From NCBI RefSeq assembly GCF_001905545.1, contig NZ_LIPD01000001.1, positions 807,551 to 871,550 on the forward strand: 64,000 nt of DNA, in the 5' to 3' direction. This document shows positions 57,093-64,000 of this stretch, in pieces (positions within the stretch are counted from its first letter, which is position 1; each line of letters opens with the position of its first letter). Source of the stretch: Streptomyces sp. CB02056 (lineage in GTDB: Bacteria; Actinomycetota; Actinomycetes; Streptomycetales; Streptomycetaceae). Under the pieces are notes generated by a model, which saw only the letters and a list, made by a program, of their open reading frames with translations, ran no database searches and was not told the DNA's origin. A program made the translations under genes and the position numbers.

Positions 57093-57625
57093 GGATGGGT
57101 TCCTTGGCTCCGGGGTCCTGGGGGCGCGTACGGGTATCACGCGGGGTGACGCCTTTGTCACCTGCTGGGTGCGCCCACTCACCATGACTCCGCTGGGAGT
57201 CGGCTGGATGCAGTGAGGAATCGATCAAAGAAAATTCTCATCATCGATGCCACGCGAGGGCAGCAACGGTATGAATCGAATGCTATTTCGCTGGTTTCCG
57301 ATCGTTTTCGCTGGTGAAGAGTAATCGCCGAATACCGGAGCGGTGCGACGGGAGCGAGAAGAGTGATGAACACCATGGCGACCGATTCGCTACCAGTAGT
57401 GAAGGGGCCGCTGCCGAATCGGGGGGTTCTGGTCGGATCACTGGCGTGTTCACGGTTTTCACATATTCCTGTGGGAGTCTTTCGCAGCCCACACCGCGGC
57501 TCCTTCCTGTGAGCGGACTGGGCAGCGGCGCGCCCGACTGGGATTCGGCTGGGCGAGACCGGAACCGGGACCTGGACCGTGACGGGCAGGGCGGCGGGGA
57601 GAGCGGTACGGAGAGCGGCGGGGAG
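57093..57625. promoter_or_regulatory. Lower-GC regulatory region upstream of the Pls-like gene
   Basis: These 533 bases hold no supported gene. 57200-57480 is the least GC-rich stretch in the window and includes two direct TTTCGCTGGT repeats (57286-57315). It probably contains the synthetase promoter, the promoter of the divergent gene at 57626 and operator sequences; I cannot assign boxes with confidence. Confidence 0.5.
57286..57315. repeat. Two TTTCGCTGGT direct repeats 20 bp apart
   Basis: TTTCGCTGGT occurs at 57286-57295 and 57306-57315, on the same face of the helix, about 195-225 bases upstream of the synthetase start. Likely regulator-binding half-sites. Confidence 0.55.
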
Positions 57626-58234
57626 GTGCTCGTCTGGTACGTGGCGTACGGCTCGAACCTGCACGCCGCCCGCCTCGCCCGCTACCTGCGCGGCGGCCGC
57701 CCCGACGGCGGGGCGCAGACCCACCCCGGCAGCCGCGACCCGCGCCCGCCGCGCCGGGCGGTGGCCACCGTACTGCCGGGCGTGCTCTACTTCGCCGACC
57801 ACTCGCTCACCTGGGGCGGCGGCTCGGCCTTCTACGACCCGGCCCTTCCCGGCGAAGTCCCCTGCCGGGCCTACCTGGTGACGGTCGGTCAGTTCAGCGA
57901 CATCGCCGCCCAGGAGATGCGCCGCTCCCCCGGCACCGACCTCGACCTCGCCCCGGTGCTCGCCGCCGGGCGCGCCGAACTGGGCCCGGGCCGCTACGAA
58001 ACCCTGCTGCACGTCGGCGAGTCGGACGGCCACCCGCTGCTGACCTTCACCGCCGCCCGGGGCCTGGCCGGCGCCGAGCTCAACGCCCCCACCCCGCCCT
58101 ACCTGCGCACCCTGGCGGCGGGCCTGGCCGAGTCCCACGGCTGGGGCCCCTGGCGCACGGCCGGCTACCTCGCCACCCGCCCGGGCGCGGCCGGGCACTG
58201 GACACCGGCGGAGGTGGCGGCGCTGCTGCTGTAG
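57626..58234 (+). CDS. Gamma-glutamylcyclotransferase-like fold protein
   Basis: About 202 residues from the GTG at 57626; a GTG at 57509 would add a low-complexity Gly/Asp/Arg-rich extension. The WYVAYGSNLHAARLARYL start carries the YGSNL nucleotide-like loop of the GGCT/AIG2 superfamily. GVLYFADHSLTWGGGSAFYD and VPCRAYLVTVGQFSDIAAQE follow. The family cyclises gamma-glutamyl amines or has unknown substrates; the catalytic Glu is not obvious. It diverges from the Pls-like gene; no demonstrated link. Confidence 0.7.
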   Translation: MLVWYVAYGSNLHAARLARYLRGGRPDGGAQTHPGSRDPRPPRRAVATVLPGVLYFADHSLTWGGGSAFYDPALPGEVPCRAYLVTVGQFSDIAAQEMRRSPGTDLDLAPVLAAGRAELGPGRYETLLHVGESDGHPLLTFTAARGLAGAELNAPTPPYLRTLAAGLAESHGWGPWRTAGYLATRPGAAGHWTPAEVAALLL

Positions 58235-58301
58235 GCGCGGCCTTGGCCCGCACCCCGGACCCGGCCCGGCCGCTGTCGGTGGGCGCCGCTACCGTGCCGC
58301 C

Positions 58302-59087
58302 ATGACCTACCACCCCACCGCGCCCGCGGATGCCGACTGGGACCGCCAACTCGCCGACGCCTTCGCCGCCTTGCTCGGCCGCCCCCTCGCGGAGTACGAC
58401 CCCGACGCGGTCTACGCCGCCTGCGTCACCGGCAACCTGCTGTACGAGACCGGCTTCCGCCGCGAGCACGCCTGGGTGCGCCCGGCGGCGCTGCGCGGCG
58501 AGGAGCCGTTCGTCTCCCGGCTCCACCTGTTCGACGAGGCCGAGGGGACGCCGGTCTTCGACCCGAGCCGCTCGGTCTTCGAGTTCCGGCCGTCCGACGC
58601 CGGGGCGCATCTCCCCGAGGGCTTCGCCGCCGCCGTCGAGGCCGCCTGCTTCAGCCCCGGACTGCTGCGGGGCGCCGACCTCGCCCCGCTGCTGGAACGG
58701 TACGGCGTCGACCTCACCGACCCGGCCCTGGCCGACACCTGGGAGGTCTACGCCCCCCTGCTCGTCTCCGACGGCACCCTCCTGGACGCCCTGTGCACGG
58801 CCTTCGCCACCGGCCGCACCCCCGGGGAGCTGATGCCCTTCACGGCGGAGCCCGAGGAGGAGTGGGAGGAGGAACTTTCCGTGATCGGGAACCCCGAACT
58901 GCGCACCCACCTCGGCTACTTCTGCACCGACGGGGAGATGGGCCTGATGCCCGTGTCCGCCGACACCACGGCGTTCGGCCTGGACGACGAGGGCTGCGAA
59001 CCGGTCGCGGGCTGGGAGGACGGGCACGGCCAGGTGGAGATCACCGTCATCCGGCTGAGCGACCACGTCGCCGGGCCGCGCCGCTGA
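58302..59087 (+). CDS. Hypothetical protein, 261 residues
   Basis: I do not recognise a family. Visible are WDRQLADAFAALLGRPLAEY and LLYETGFRREHAWVRPAALR near the N-terminus, an acidic stretch (AEPEEEWEEELS), and FCTDGEMGLMPVSADTTAFG near the end, with several Cys spaced singly. Soluble, no signal peptide. The ATG at 58302 follows TACCGT (58290-58295) by 6 bases, so the mRNA is probably leaderless. Confidence 0.6.
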   Translation: MTYHPTAPADADWDRQLADAFAALLGRPLAEYDPDAVYAACVTGNLLYETGFRREHAWVRPAALRGEEPFVSRLHLFDEAEGTPVFDPSRSVFEFRPSDAGAHLPEGFAAAVEAACFSPGLLRGADLAPLLERYGVDLTDPALADTWEVYAPLLVSDGTLLDALCTAFATGRTPGELMPFTAEPEEEWEEELSVIGNPELRTHLGYFCTDGEMGLMPVSADTTAFGLDDEGCEPVAGWEDGHGQVEITVIRLSDHVAGPRR

Positions 59088-59183
59088 CCCCGGCCGCCCC
59101 GCACGACGGCCCGAACGCGGCGGGGCCGCCCGGTGAACTGCCGGGCGGCCCAGCCGTGTTCGGGTGTTTGGGCGGTGCGGGTG

Positions 59184-59702
59184 TCAGGCGTGCGGCGCCC
59201 AGAAGGCGGTGAGCCGGCCGACGCCGTGCTCGACGGCCTTCCAGCTGCCCTGGAACTCCAGGACCGCGATGGCCGAGGTCGGGAAGCCGGAGCGGTTCAT
59301 CCGCGCCAGCAGGTCCCCCTCGGCCTCGCCCGCCAGGGCGTCGGCCAGCGCGTGGACGCCGGGGTTGTGGCCGACCAGGACCAGGTCCCGCACCTCGTCG
59401 GACTGCTCGTTGAGGAGCGCGATCAGCTCCCCGAGGCTCGCCTCGTACACGCGCTCCTCGGCGACGGTCTTCGGCACCACCGGGAGCTCGGCGGCCGCGA
59501 GCCTCCAGGTCTCACGGGTCCGCACGGCGGTGGAGACCAGCGCGAGGTCGGGGGTGATGCCGGCGCCGGCGATCCAGCGTCCGGCCGCCGGCGCGTCCTC
59601 GCGGCCCCGCTCGGCGAGCGGGCGCTCGTGGTCGTCCACGTCGGGGTGCTCGGCCTTGGAGTGGCGCAGCACGACGATCCGGCGCGTCGATTCCTCGGAC
59701 AT
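59184..59702 (-). CDS. SixA-type histidine phosphatase
   Basis: 172 residues. The RHG motif is IVVLRHSKAEH, close to the RHGxA of phosphoglycerate-mutase-type phosphatases but with Ser in place of Gly, as in SixA. The second catalytic His is in VLVGHNPGVH, with ERVYEASLGELIALL between. SixA proteins remove phosphate from the His-containing phosphotransfer domain of ArcB, though homologues have other targets. ATG 59702 with GGGAGA. A 12-bp hairpin separates it from the AhpD-like gene. Confidence 0.85.
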   Translation of the reverse strand: MSEESTRRIVVLRHSKAEHPDVDDHERPLAERGREDAPAAGRWIAGAGITPDLALVSTAVRTRETWRLAAAELPVVPKTVAEERVYEASLGELIALLNEQSDEVRDLVLVGHNPGVHALADALAGEAEGDLLARMNRSGFPTSAIAVLEFQGSWKAVEHGVGRLTAFWAPHA

Positions 59703-59792
59703 GGACGTCTCCCTCGGTTCCCGGAACGGGCGGTTCACCCGGACCAAGATCGTAACAGTCCGTACTGACGGTCCGTCGGGTGGAACGCGACG

Positions 59793-59821
59793 GGTGCGCC
59801 GCCCCGTCCGGGCGGCGCACC
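59793..59821. terminator. 12-bp hairpin between phosphatase and AhpD-like genes
   Basis: GGTGCGCCGCCC and GGGCGGCGCACC form a perfect stem with a 5-base loop, 77 bases beyond the stop of the AhpD/CMD-like gene. It probably ends the sigma-dependent transcript before the SixA gene. Confidence 0.8.
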
Positions 59822-59897
59822 GCCCGGGCCCCGGCCTCCCCACCGGCCGTACCCGGCAGGCCGGTTGGGGAAGGAGCGGGGCCCGGAGCCGCGCCGG

Positions 59898-60374
59898 TCA
59901 GTGGTGGTACATGCCGACCTCGTAGCCGCCGCCGGGCTGGCGGATCATCACGTTGGCCCGGTTGAAGGCGTTGATCAGCGCGATCACGCAGACCAGCGCC
60001 GCGAGCTGCTCCTCGTCGTAGTGCTTGGCGGCGTTCGCCCACGCCTCGTCGCTCACCCCGCCGGCCGCGTCGGCGAGCCGGGTGCCCTGCTCGGCGAGTT
60101 CCAGCGCGGCGCGCTCGGCCTCGGTGAAGACGGTGGCCTCGCGCCAGGCGGCGACCAGGTTGAGGCGCACCGGGTCCTCGCCGGCGTGCACGGCCTCCTT
60201 GAAGTGCATGTCGATGCAGGCGCCGCAACCGTTGATCTGGCTGGCGCGCAGCCGCACCAACTCCTGGACGGTGTACGGCAGGGCCGACTCGGCGATGGGC
60301 TTGTTGGCCGCGATGAGGTGCTTGAGGACCTTGCCGATGACGGGGCTGGCGAAGGGGTTGAGGCGGGGTTCCAT
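59898..60374 (-). CDS. AhpD/CMD-family protein, predicted ECF41 target
   Basis: 158 residues of the carboxymuconolactone decarboxylase/AhpD family. The redox-active CxxC motif is intact in INGCGACIDMHFKEA, with His at the end of the same helix, so a peroxidase-linked or decarboxylase-like role is plausible. ELAEQGTRLADAAGGVSDEA and the YHH end are normal. The promoter upstream is a recognisable ECF41 type, and the ECF41 sigma gene is divergently placed 175 bases away, the standard genetic arrangement for this family. Confidence 0.9.
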   Translation of the reverse strand: MEPRLNPFASPVIGKVLKHLIAANKPIAESALPYTVQELVRLRASQINGCGACIDMHFKEAVHAGEDPVRLNLVAAWREATVFTEAERAALELAEQGTRLADAAGGVSDEAWANAAKHYDEEQLAALVCVIALINAFNRANVMIRQPGGGYEVGMYHH

Positions 60375-60413
60375 GGCGTGCTCCTCGGTCGCTGTTCCGT
60401 TGCTGCCCCTTGA

Positions 60414-60440
60414 GACAGGACGGCCCGCCGTTCTGTGACA
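60414..60440 (-). promoter_or_regulatory. ECF41-type promoter
   Basis: On the minus strand: -35 TGTCACA (60440-60434), 16-base spacer, -10 TGTC (60417-60414). The TGTCACA element is the ECF41 consensus; the -10 differs from CGTC by one base. It lies 40 bases before the AhpD-like ATG. Confidence 0.75.
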
Positions 60441-60549
60441 TCCCCCGGCCGCCCGGGCTCCGTGACCTGCGCCACACCACCCGCCAGTGGGCCCCGGCGG
60501 GCCTCGGATAGCCTGCTGGCCACGGTCGCGGGGCAGGCGGGGGGTCCAC

Positions 60550-61491
60550 ATGACGGGTACGGCGGATGTGGCGGGCGTGGCCGTGTACCGTCCGCTGCTG
60601 TTCTCCATCGCGTACGGGATGACGGGTTCGGTCGGCGACGCCGAGGACCTCGTCCAGGACGCCTTCCTCGGCTTCACCCGCGCCGACCGGGCCGGCACCG
60701 CGATCGCCGACCCCAAGGCGTACCTGACCACGGCCGTCACCCGCCTGGGCATCAACCACCTCACCTCCGCCCGGGTGCGCCGCGAGGCCTACGTCGGCCA
60801 GTGGCTGCCCGAGCCCGTCGTCACCACCGCCGAGCGGCCCGGCCCGGCCGAGCACGCCGAGCTGGCGGACACCCTGTCGATGGCGTTCCTGCTGCTGATG
60901 GAGGCCCTCTCGCCGGTCGAGCGCGCGGTGTTCACGCTGCGCGAGGCCTTCGGGTACGGCTACCCGGAGGTCGCGGAGATGGTGGGGAAGAGCGAGGCGA
61001 ACTGCCGCCAGATCCTCGCCCGCGCCAGGAAGCGCCTGGCGCCCGCGGCGCACGAGGACGAAGCCGTCGCCCCGGCCCCGGCCCGCCGCGCGGAGGGCGA
61101 GGAGCTGGCCCGCCGCTTCTTCGAAGTCGCCGAGGGCGGCGACCTGGACGCCCTGCTCGGCATGCTCGCCCCCGACGTGGCGTTCCAGGGCGACGGCGGC
61201 GGCAAGGCCCGCGCACTCGCCCACTCCCTCACCGACCCGCGCCGCGTCGCCCAGCTGCTCGTCGGCGGCCTGCGCCGGGTCCGCCGCCTGGGCGCGCGCC
61301 TCGTCCCGGCCCGGGTCAACGGCCGCCCGGGCGCGGTGGTGTACGACGCGGAGCAGCGCGTGGCCGGCGTCATCGAGCTGGACATCGACGCCGACGGCGC
61401 GGTGCGGTCCGTCCATGCCGTGTCCAACCCCGACAAGCTCGCCCACCTCGGGCCGGTCTCGGGCCTGGGGCTGCTGCGGGCGCCGAAGTAG
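60550..61491 (+). CDS. sigJ: ECF41-type sigma factor (SigJ-like)
   Basis: 313 residues. Region 2 reads LLFSIAYGMTGSVGDAEDLV followed by QDAFLGFTRADRAG; region 4 has LREAFGYGYPEVAEMVGKSE and ANCRQILARARKRLAP. The C-terminal 120 residues form a SnoaL-like domain (EELARRFFEVAEGGDLDALL, MLAPDVAFQGDGGGKARAL and VIELDIDADGAVRSVHAVSN), which controls activity in this family instead of a separate anti-sigma factor. ATG 60550. Divergent target gene and promoter are recognised at 59898-60440. Confidence 0.93.
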   Translation: MTGTADVAGVAVYRPLLFSIAYGMTGSVGDAEDLVQDAFLGFTRADRAGTAIADPKAYLTTAVTRLGINHLTSARVRREAYVGQWLPEPVVTTAERPGPAEHAELADTLSMAFLLLMEALSPVERAVFTLREAFGYGYPEVAEMVGKSEANCRQILARARKRLAPAAHEDEAVAPAPARRAEGEELARRFFEVAEGGDLDALLGMLAPDVAFQGDGGGKARALAHSLTDPRRVAQLLVGGLRRVRRLGARLVPARVNGRPGAVVYDAEQRVAGVIELDIDADGAVRSVHAVSNPDKLAHLGPVSGLGLLRAPK

Positions 61492-61501
61492 CCGGGCGAC
61501 G

Positions 61502-61546
61502 GAACGGCCCGGGCCCTGGCAACCACCGCCCGGGCCCGGGCCGTTC
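61502..61546. terminator. Bidirectional terminator
   Basis: GAACGGCCCGGGCC and GGCCCGGGCCGTTC pair around a 17-base loop between the convergent sigma and secreted-protein genes. Confidence 0.85.
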
Positions 61547-61581
61547 GTCGTACGGGTGCGGCCGGAGGGCCGGCCGGAAGG

Positions 61582-62037
61582 TCAGAGCGCGGTGCAGACG
61601 GCGGTCGCGCGGATGGACTCGGTCCCGGTGCCGGTGTTGGTGCCGCGCACGACCCAGGAGTTGTCGGTCGCGTAGGAGTCGGTGACGAAGATCCGGAAGG
61701 CGCTGGTCTGGCCGCCACCGCCGGTGGGCACCTCCCCGGACGGACAGCTGACGATGGCGACCCCGTTGTCCCCGGGGGCCACGTCGATCCAGTCGCCGAC
61801 GACCTGGTCGTGCGCGGCCATCAGTGCGGGGCTGACGGCGGCCGGGCCGTGCGGGACGACGACGGTCGGCTTGACGTTGGGCTTGCCCACGGGCTTGCCC
61901 GCCGGCTCGCCGACGGGCTCTCCGACGGGCTTGTGGCTGGGCTTGCCGTCGGCGACGGCGGCCACGGTGCCCGTGGCCAGGACACCGGTGACGGCGACGG
62001 CGAGGGCGGTCAGGACGAGGGGCTTCATACGGGCCAC
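61582..62037 (-). CDS. Secreted protein with KPxG repeats
   Basis: 151 residues starting at GTG 62037 (AGGAG five bases upstream). Signal peptide (LVLTALAVAVTGVLATGTVA) to about residue 30, then a Pro/Lys-rich linker of four to five KPVGxP-type repeats, then a strand-rich domain with two Cys (VSCPSGEVPTGGGG and ATAVCTAL) that probably pair. Exported, probably wall-associated; function unknown. Confidence 0.7.
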   Translation of the reverse strand: MARMKPLVLTALAVAVTGVLATGTVAAVADGKPSHKPVGEPVGEPAGKPVGKPNVKPTVVVPHGPAAVSPALMAAHDQVVGDWIDVAPGDNGVAIVSCPSGEVPTGGGGQTSAFRIFVTDSYATDNSWVVRGTNTGTGTESIRATAVCTAL

Positions 62038-62289
62038 GGGGGCTCCTGAGGGTTGCGGCTCGGGGTGCGTCGACGCGGGGCCGTTCCCCGCGTCGAGCCC
62101 GATCCGTACCCGAACCCCCGACTCCGGCGCGGAGGCCCGCCGTACCGGCTACCCGGGCGGGGGAACACCGCTGCCCGACCGGGCTAGCCGGGGCCGGCAT
62201 CCCCCGGTTCGATCAAGGAAGCCGTCCACGGGGGAAACACGGGCGACCGTCACCTCGGTACGTTCCGGCACTTCATCGCCGCGGCCCGC

Positions 62290-62763
62290 GTCATCGGCCG
62301 GCGCGACGCCCCGCGCCGCCTCGCGCTCGGCGCCGGGGTCCGCCTGGTCGCCGCCTGCTCCGACTCCCCCGCCGCCGCCGGCTCCCCTGCGCCCGACACC
62401 CCGGTCCCCGACACCGGGAAGCCCACCGTCGCCGAGCGGGAGAGCACGCTGGAACTCATCCCGAACGAGCCGTCGGACAAGGAGCCGTTCCGCGCCCGGA
62501 TGCTCAAAGGCTGCGAGATCTACACCAGCGGCCAGCCGTGCCCGATGTGCATGAGCGCCATCTACTGGTCCCGGTTCGACGCCGTCTACTTCAGCCAGGA
62601 CCTGCAGGACACCCAGGACATCGGGTTCAGCGACGAGTACCAGTACGACGACTTCAAGAAGCCCATCGATGAGCGGAGCATCCGCATGGTGCAGTTCTGC
62701 CCCGAACTCGGCAAGGTCCCGTACGACGCGTGGAGGGCCAGGCCCGACAAGCACCCCTACTGA
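62290..62763 (+). pseudogene. Broken Tat-exported nucleoside deaminase-like gene
   Basis: In one frame, from a point with no start codon, the translation shows a Tat-lipoprotein-like start (RRDAPRRLALGAGV and VAACSDSP), a linker (PDTPVPDTGKPTVAERES), then LELIPNEPSDKEPF. It then jumps to LKGCEIYTSGQPCPMCMSAI YWSRFDAVYFSQDL and the normal C-terminus ending RPDKHPY. The zinc-binding PCPMC motif and everything after it are intact. The preceding 45-50 codons, which should contain the catalytic His-Ala-Glu motif, are missing, and no ATG/GTG/TTG starts the frame. I read this as a deletion plus loss of start. Confidence 0.7.
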
Positions 62764-63377
62764 CCTGTGACCACCTCCGCGACGGCGCGGCGGGGGCGGG
62801 TGAACCAGCAGGCCAGCAGCAGGTTGGGCACCCAGCACAGCCAGGCGATGGCGGTGTAGGAGGTGCGGAAGTCCAGGTGCGCGGCCGTCGCGGCGACCAG
62901 CATCAGGCGCAGCGTGACGGCGGCGAAGGTGAGCGCGAAGCTGCGGATCATCCAGCTGCGGTGGTCGGCCACCCGGCCGTCGAGGATCGCCCGCAGCCCG
63001 GCGTTGCCGGTCACCAGCCAGGCCACGGCCAGGCCGACGAAGCCGAGCCTCGCGACCGCTCCCCCGTACGCGACGGGCGCCAGCAGCAGCGCGCCCACCC
63101 CGCCGACCAGGCAGCCGAGCAGGTAGACGACGCCGATCCGGCGGTGCAGGCGCGGCCGGCGCTCGCGCAGGCGGGCGGAGAACTGCCACGGCCCGACCGC
63201 GAGTGCGGTGATCGCGCCGAAGATGTGGATGTAGAGCGGGACTTCATGGCGCAGGTAGGTGGCGCGCTGCTGCTCGAAGAACCCCGCGGGGTCGAAGCTG
63301 AAGTACTTGGCGGAGACCACGGCGATGAGAGTGGCGAGCACCGTCATGACGGCCCAACCGGCCCGTGTGATGCGCAT
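62757..63377 (-). CDS. DUF2306 membrane protein
   Basis: 206 residues from ATG 63377 (an ATG at 63413 would add 12 residues). About six membrane helices: VMTVLATLIAVVSAKYFSFD, IHIFGAITALAVGPWQFSAR, GVVYLLGCLVGGVGALLLAP, VGLAVAWLVTGNAGLRAI, SFALTFAAVTLRLMLVAATA and a last one near WVPNLLLACWF. The RxRRPRLHRRIG loop and HRSWMIRS are family marks. Function unknown. Its 3' end overlaps the broken deaminase gene by 7 bases. Confidence 0.82.
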   Translation of the reverse strand: MRITRAGWAVMTVLATLIAVVSAKYFSFDPAGFFEQQRATYLRHEVPLYIHIFGAITALAVGPWQFSARLRERRPRLHRRIGVVYLLGCLVGGVGALLLAPVAYGGAVARLGFVGLAVAWLVTGNAGLRAILDGRVADHRSWMIRSFALTFAAVTLRLMLVAATAAHLDFRTSYTAIAWLCWVPNLLLACWFTRPRRAVAEVVTGQ

Positions 63378-63515
63378 GGACCGAGTGTCGGGTCTGGCGG
63401 CCCGGGCCGACATCCGGGTTGCCCCCGAGAGGAACCCCCAGAGAACCCCACCTTCCTTGCGGGGGTTGGCACTTGGCGCCCGATGTCAAGATCGTTCCCT
63501 CGAAAGTGTTATTCC

Positions 63516-63556
63516 GGAACGGAGTTCCTTGGAATCGATCGCGGCGCGGCTAGCGT
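63516..63556 (+). promoter_or_regulatory. Promoter and dyad of the lectin gene
   Basis: TTGGAA (63529-63534), 16-base spacer, TAGCGT (63551-63556), about 45 bases before the ATG. GGAAC-GGA-GTTCC (63516-63528) abuts the -35 and is a likely operator. Confidence 0.6.
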
Positions 63557-63601
63557 GAGCGGTGATCACCACGAGAACTCCCCACGGAACGAAGGAATCC
63601 C

Positions 63602-63988
63602 ATGTCCGACACCTATGTGTACGTCAAGGGCAACACCGCCGAGATCAGCCTGCCCGCCGGCGCCCAGGTCGCCGTCAAGGCCAAGACCAACTCGTCCAAC
63701 GTCCAGAAGGTGCAGCTCACCAGCAAGGACGGCAGCGTCGACCTGGCGTTCAGCGGGACCGGCGAGGGCAACGCCCCCATCGGGCAGTCGACCGTCACCG
63801 GGCCGGCCGTCCTCACCGCCGCCTTCGAGTTCGCCGCGGCCGACGGCGACTTCAAGCCGAGCAATCTCAACTCCGGCGGCCCGTACGCGATCGGCGCCTA
63901 CAACCTGGCGGTGGTCGTCGCCGAGAACGGCGACGACTCCGACTACAACGACACCGTCCTCGAGTTCAGCTGGCACACCCCGAAGTAG
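63602..63988 (+). CDS. LecB-like calcium-dependent fucose-binding lectin
   Basis: 128 residues, no signal peptide. The C-terminal segment ENGDDSDYNDTVLEFSWHTP corresponds to the calcium-binding loop and end of LecB/PA-IIL-type lectins (DNDYNDAVVVINW). The repeated NxxN-type loop earlier (LNSGGPYAIGAYNLAVVV) and the strand-rich N-terminus (SDTYVYVKGNTAEISLPAGA) fit the same nine-stranded fold. Members bind fucose or mannose with two calcium ions. Start ATG 63602 with GAAGGAAT. Gene complete in the window; no partner visible. Confidence 0.82.
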   Translation: MSDTYVYVKGNTAEISLPAGAQVAVKAKTNSSNVQKVQLTSKDGSVDLAFSGTGEGNAPIGQSTVTGPAVLTAAFEFAAADGDFKPSNLNSGGPYAIGAYNLAVVVAENGDDSDYNDTVLEFSWHTPK

Positions 63989-64000
63989 CCGCAGGGGCCG

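Noticed and set aside
53127..57149. 1340-codon plus-strand frame antisense to the Pls-like gene
   Set aside because: Low-complexity Gly/Glu/Ala composition and complete overlap with the synthetase, whose motifs are unambiguous.
57283..57492. 69-codon minus-strand frame in the low-GC region upstream of the Pls-like gene
   Set aside because: No ribosome site and no third-position GC bias; better explained as regulatory DNA.

Overview
The window is very GC-rich (roughly 73-75 % by eye). It has third-position G/C bias, many GTG starts, purine-rich ribosome sites and families typical of Streptomycetaceae: HTH/DUF397 pairs, TAP-like hydrolases, ALF-repeat proteins, the 25-residue ribosomal protein bL37, an ECF41 sigma factor and a Pls-type poly-amino-acid synthetase. 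I read it as a chromosomal accessory region of a Streptomyces or Kitasatospora. I see no rRNA, tRNA, CRISPR array, intact insertion sequence or prophage.

Layout. 1-9.2 kb: 3' part of a GH35 beta-galactosidase, an ArsB/SLC13-type permease, a DUF4253 protein, an aldo/keto reductase, a secreted trypsin, a cold-shock protein with a terminator in its long leader, a sigma-like protein and an XRE regulator with a small membrane protein. 9.2-16 kb: a 760-base gene-free stretch, two tandem secreted beta-domain proteins, a secreted S1 protease, an XRE(DUF5753)/DUF397 pair, an orphan holin-like gene, a questin-oxidase-like protein and a DUF1963 protein. 16-26 kb: two TAP-like exported hydrolases around bL37, a cupin and a MarR regulator with a clear operator; a coiled-coil XRE regulator divergent from a 53-residue protein; a LysR/dehydrogenase divergent pair. 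26-35 kb: a 1118-residue ALF-repeat secreted protein, then four co-directional secreted proteins. Three of these are tandem trypsin-fold pseudoproteases that have lost catalytic His and Ser and carry three different predicted carbohydrate-recognition modules. 35-48 kb: a BPL_N-type lipoprotein, an MMPL exporter, RidA divergent from an FAD monooxygenase, a VOC protein, AraC, a SpoIIE phosphatase, carbonic anhydrase, a flavin reductase-like protein, and a serine hydrolase-MerR operon preceded by a textbook MerR-type 19-bp-spacer promoter. 48-51 kb: a compact lasso peptide cluster (precursor, cyclase, RRE, leader peptidase) without its own transporter. 51-64 kb: a methyltransferase, a short-chain dehydrogenase, a DUF4287 protein, the large epsilon-poly-lysine-synthetase-like gene, a GGCT-like protein, a SixA-type phosphatase, an ECF41 sigma factor divergent from its predicted target (an AhpD/CMD-family gene), a broken Tat-exported deaminase, a DUF2306 membrane protein and a LecB-like calcium lectin.

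How it fits together. Much of the region concerns what leaves the cell: proteases and pseudoproteases, lectin-like proteins, TAP hydrolases, a lasso peptide and a predicted cationic homopolymer. Much of the rest is one-gene regulatory modules whose operators can be read directly. At least eight genes carry a TAnnnT -10 box 6-7 bases before the start codon, suggesting leaderless mRNAs. The items most likely to be new are the lasso core GFDIGNQSDVHGYYLAP, the triplicated pseudoprotease-lectin locus, the orphan MerR-type promoter with a terminator 70 bases downstream, and the intrinsic terminator in the cold-shock leader.
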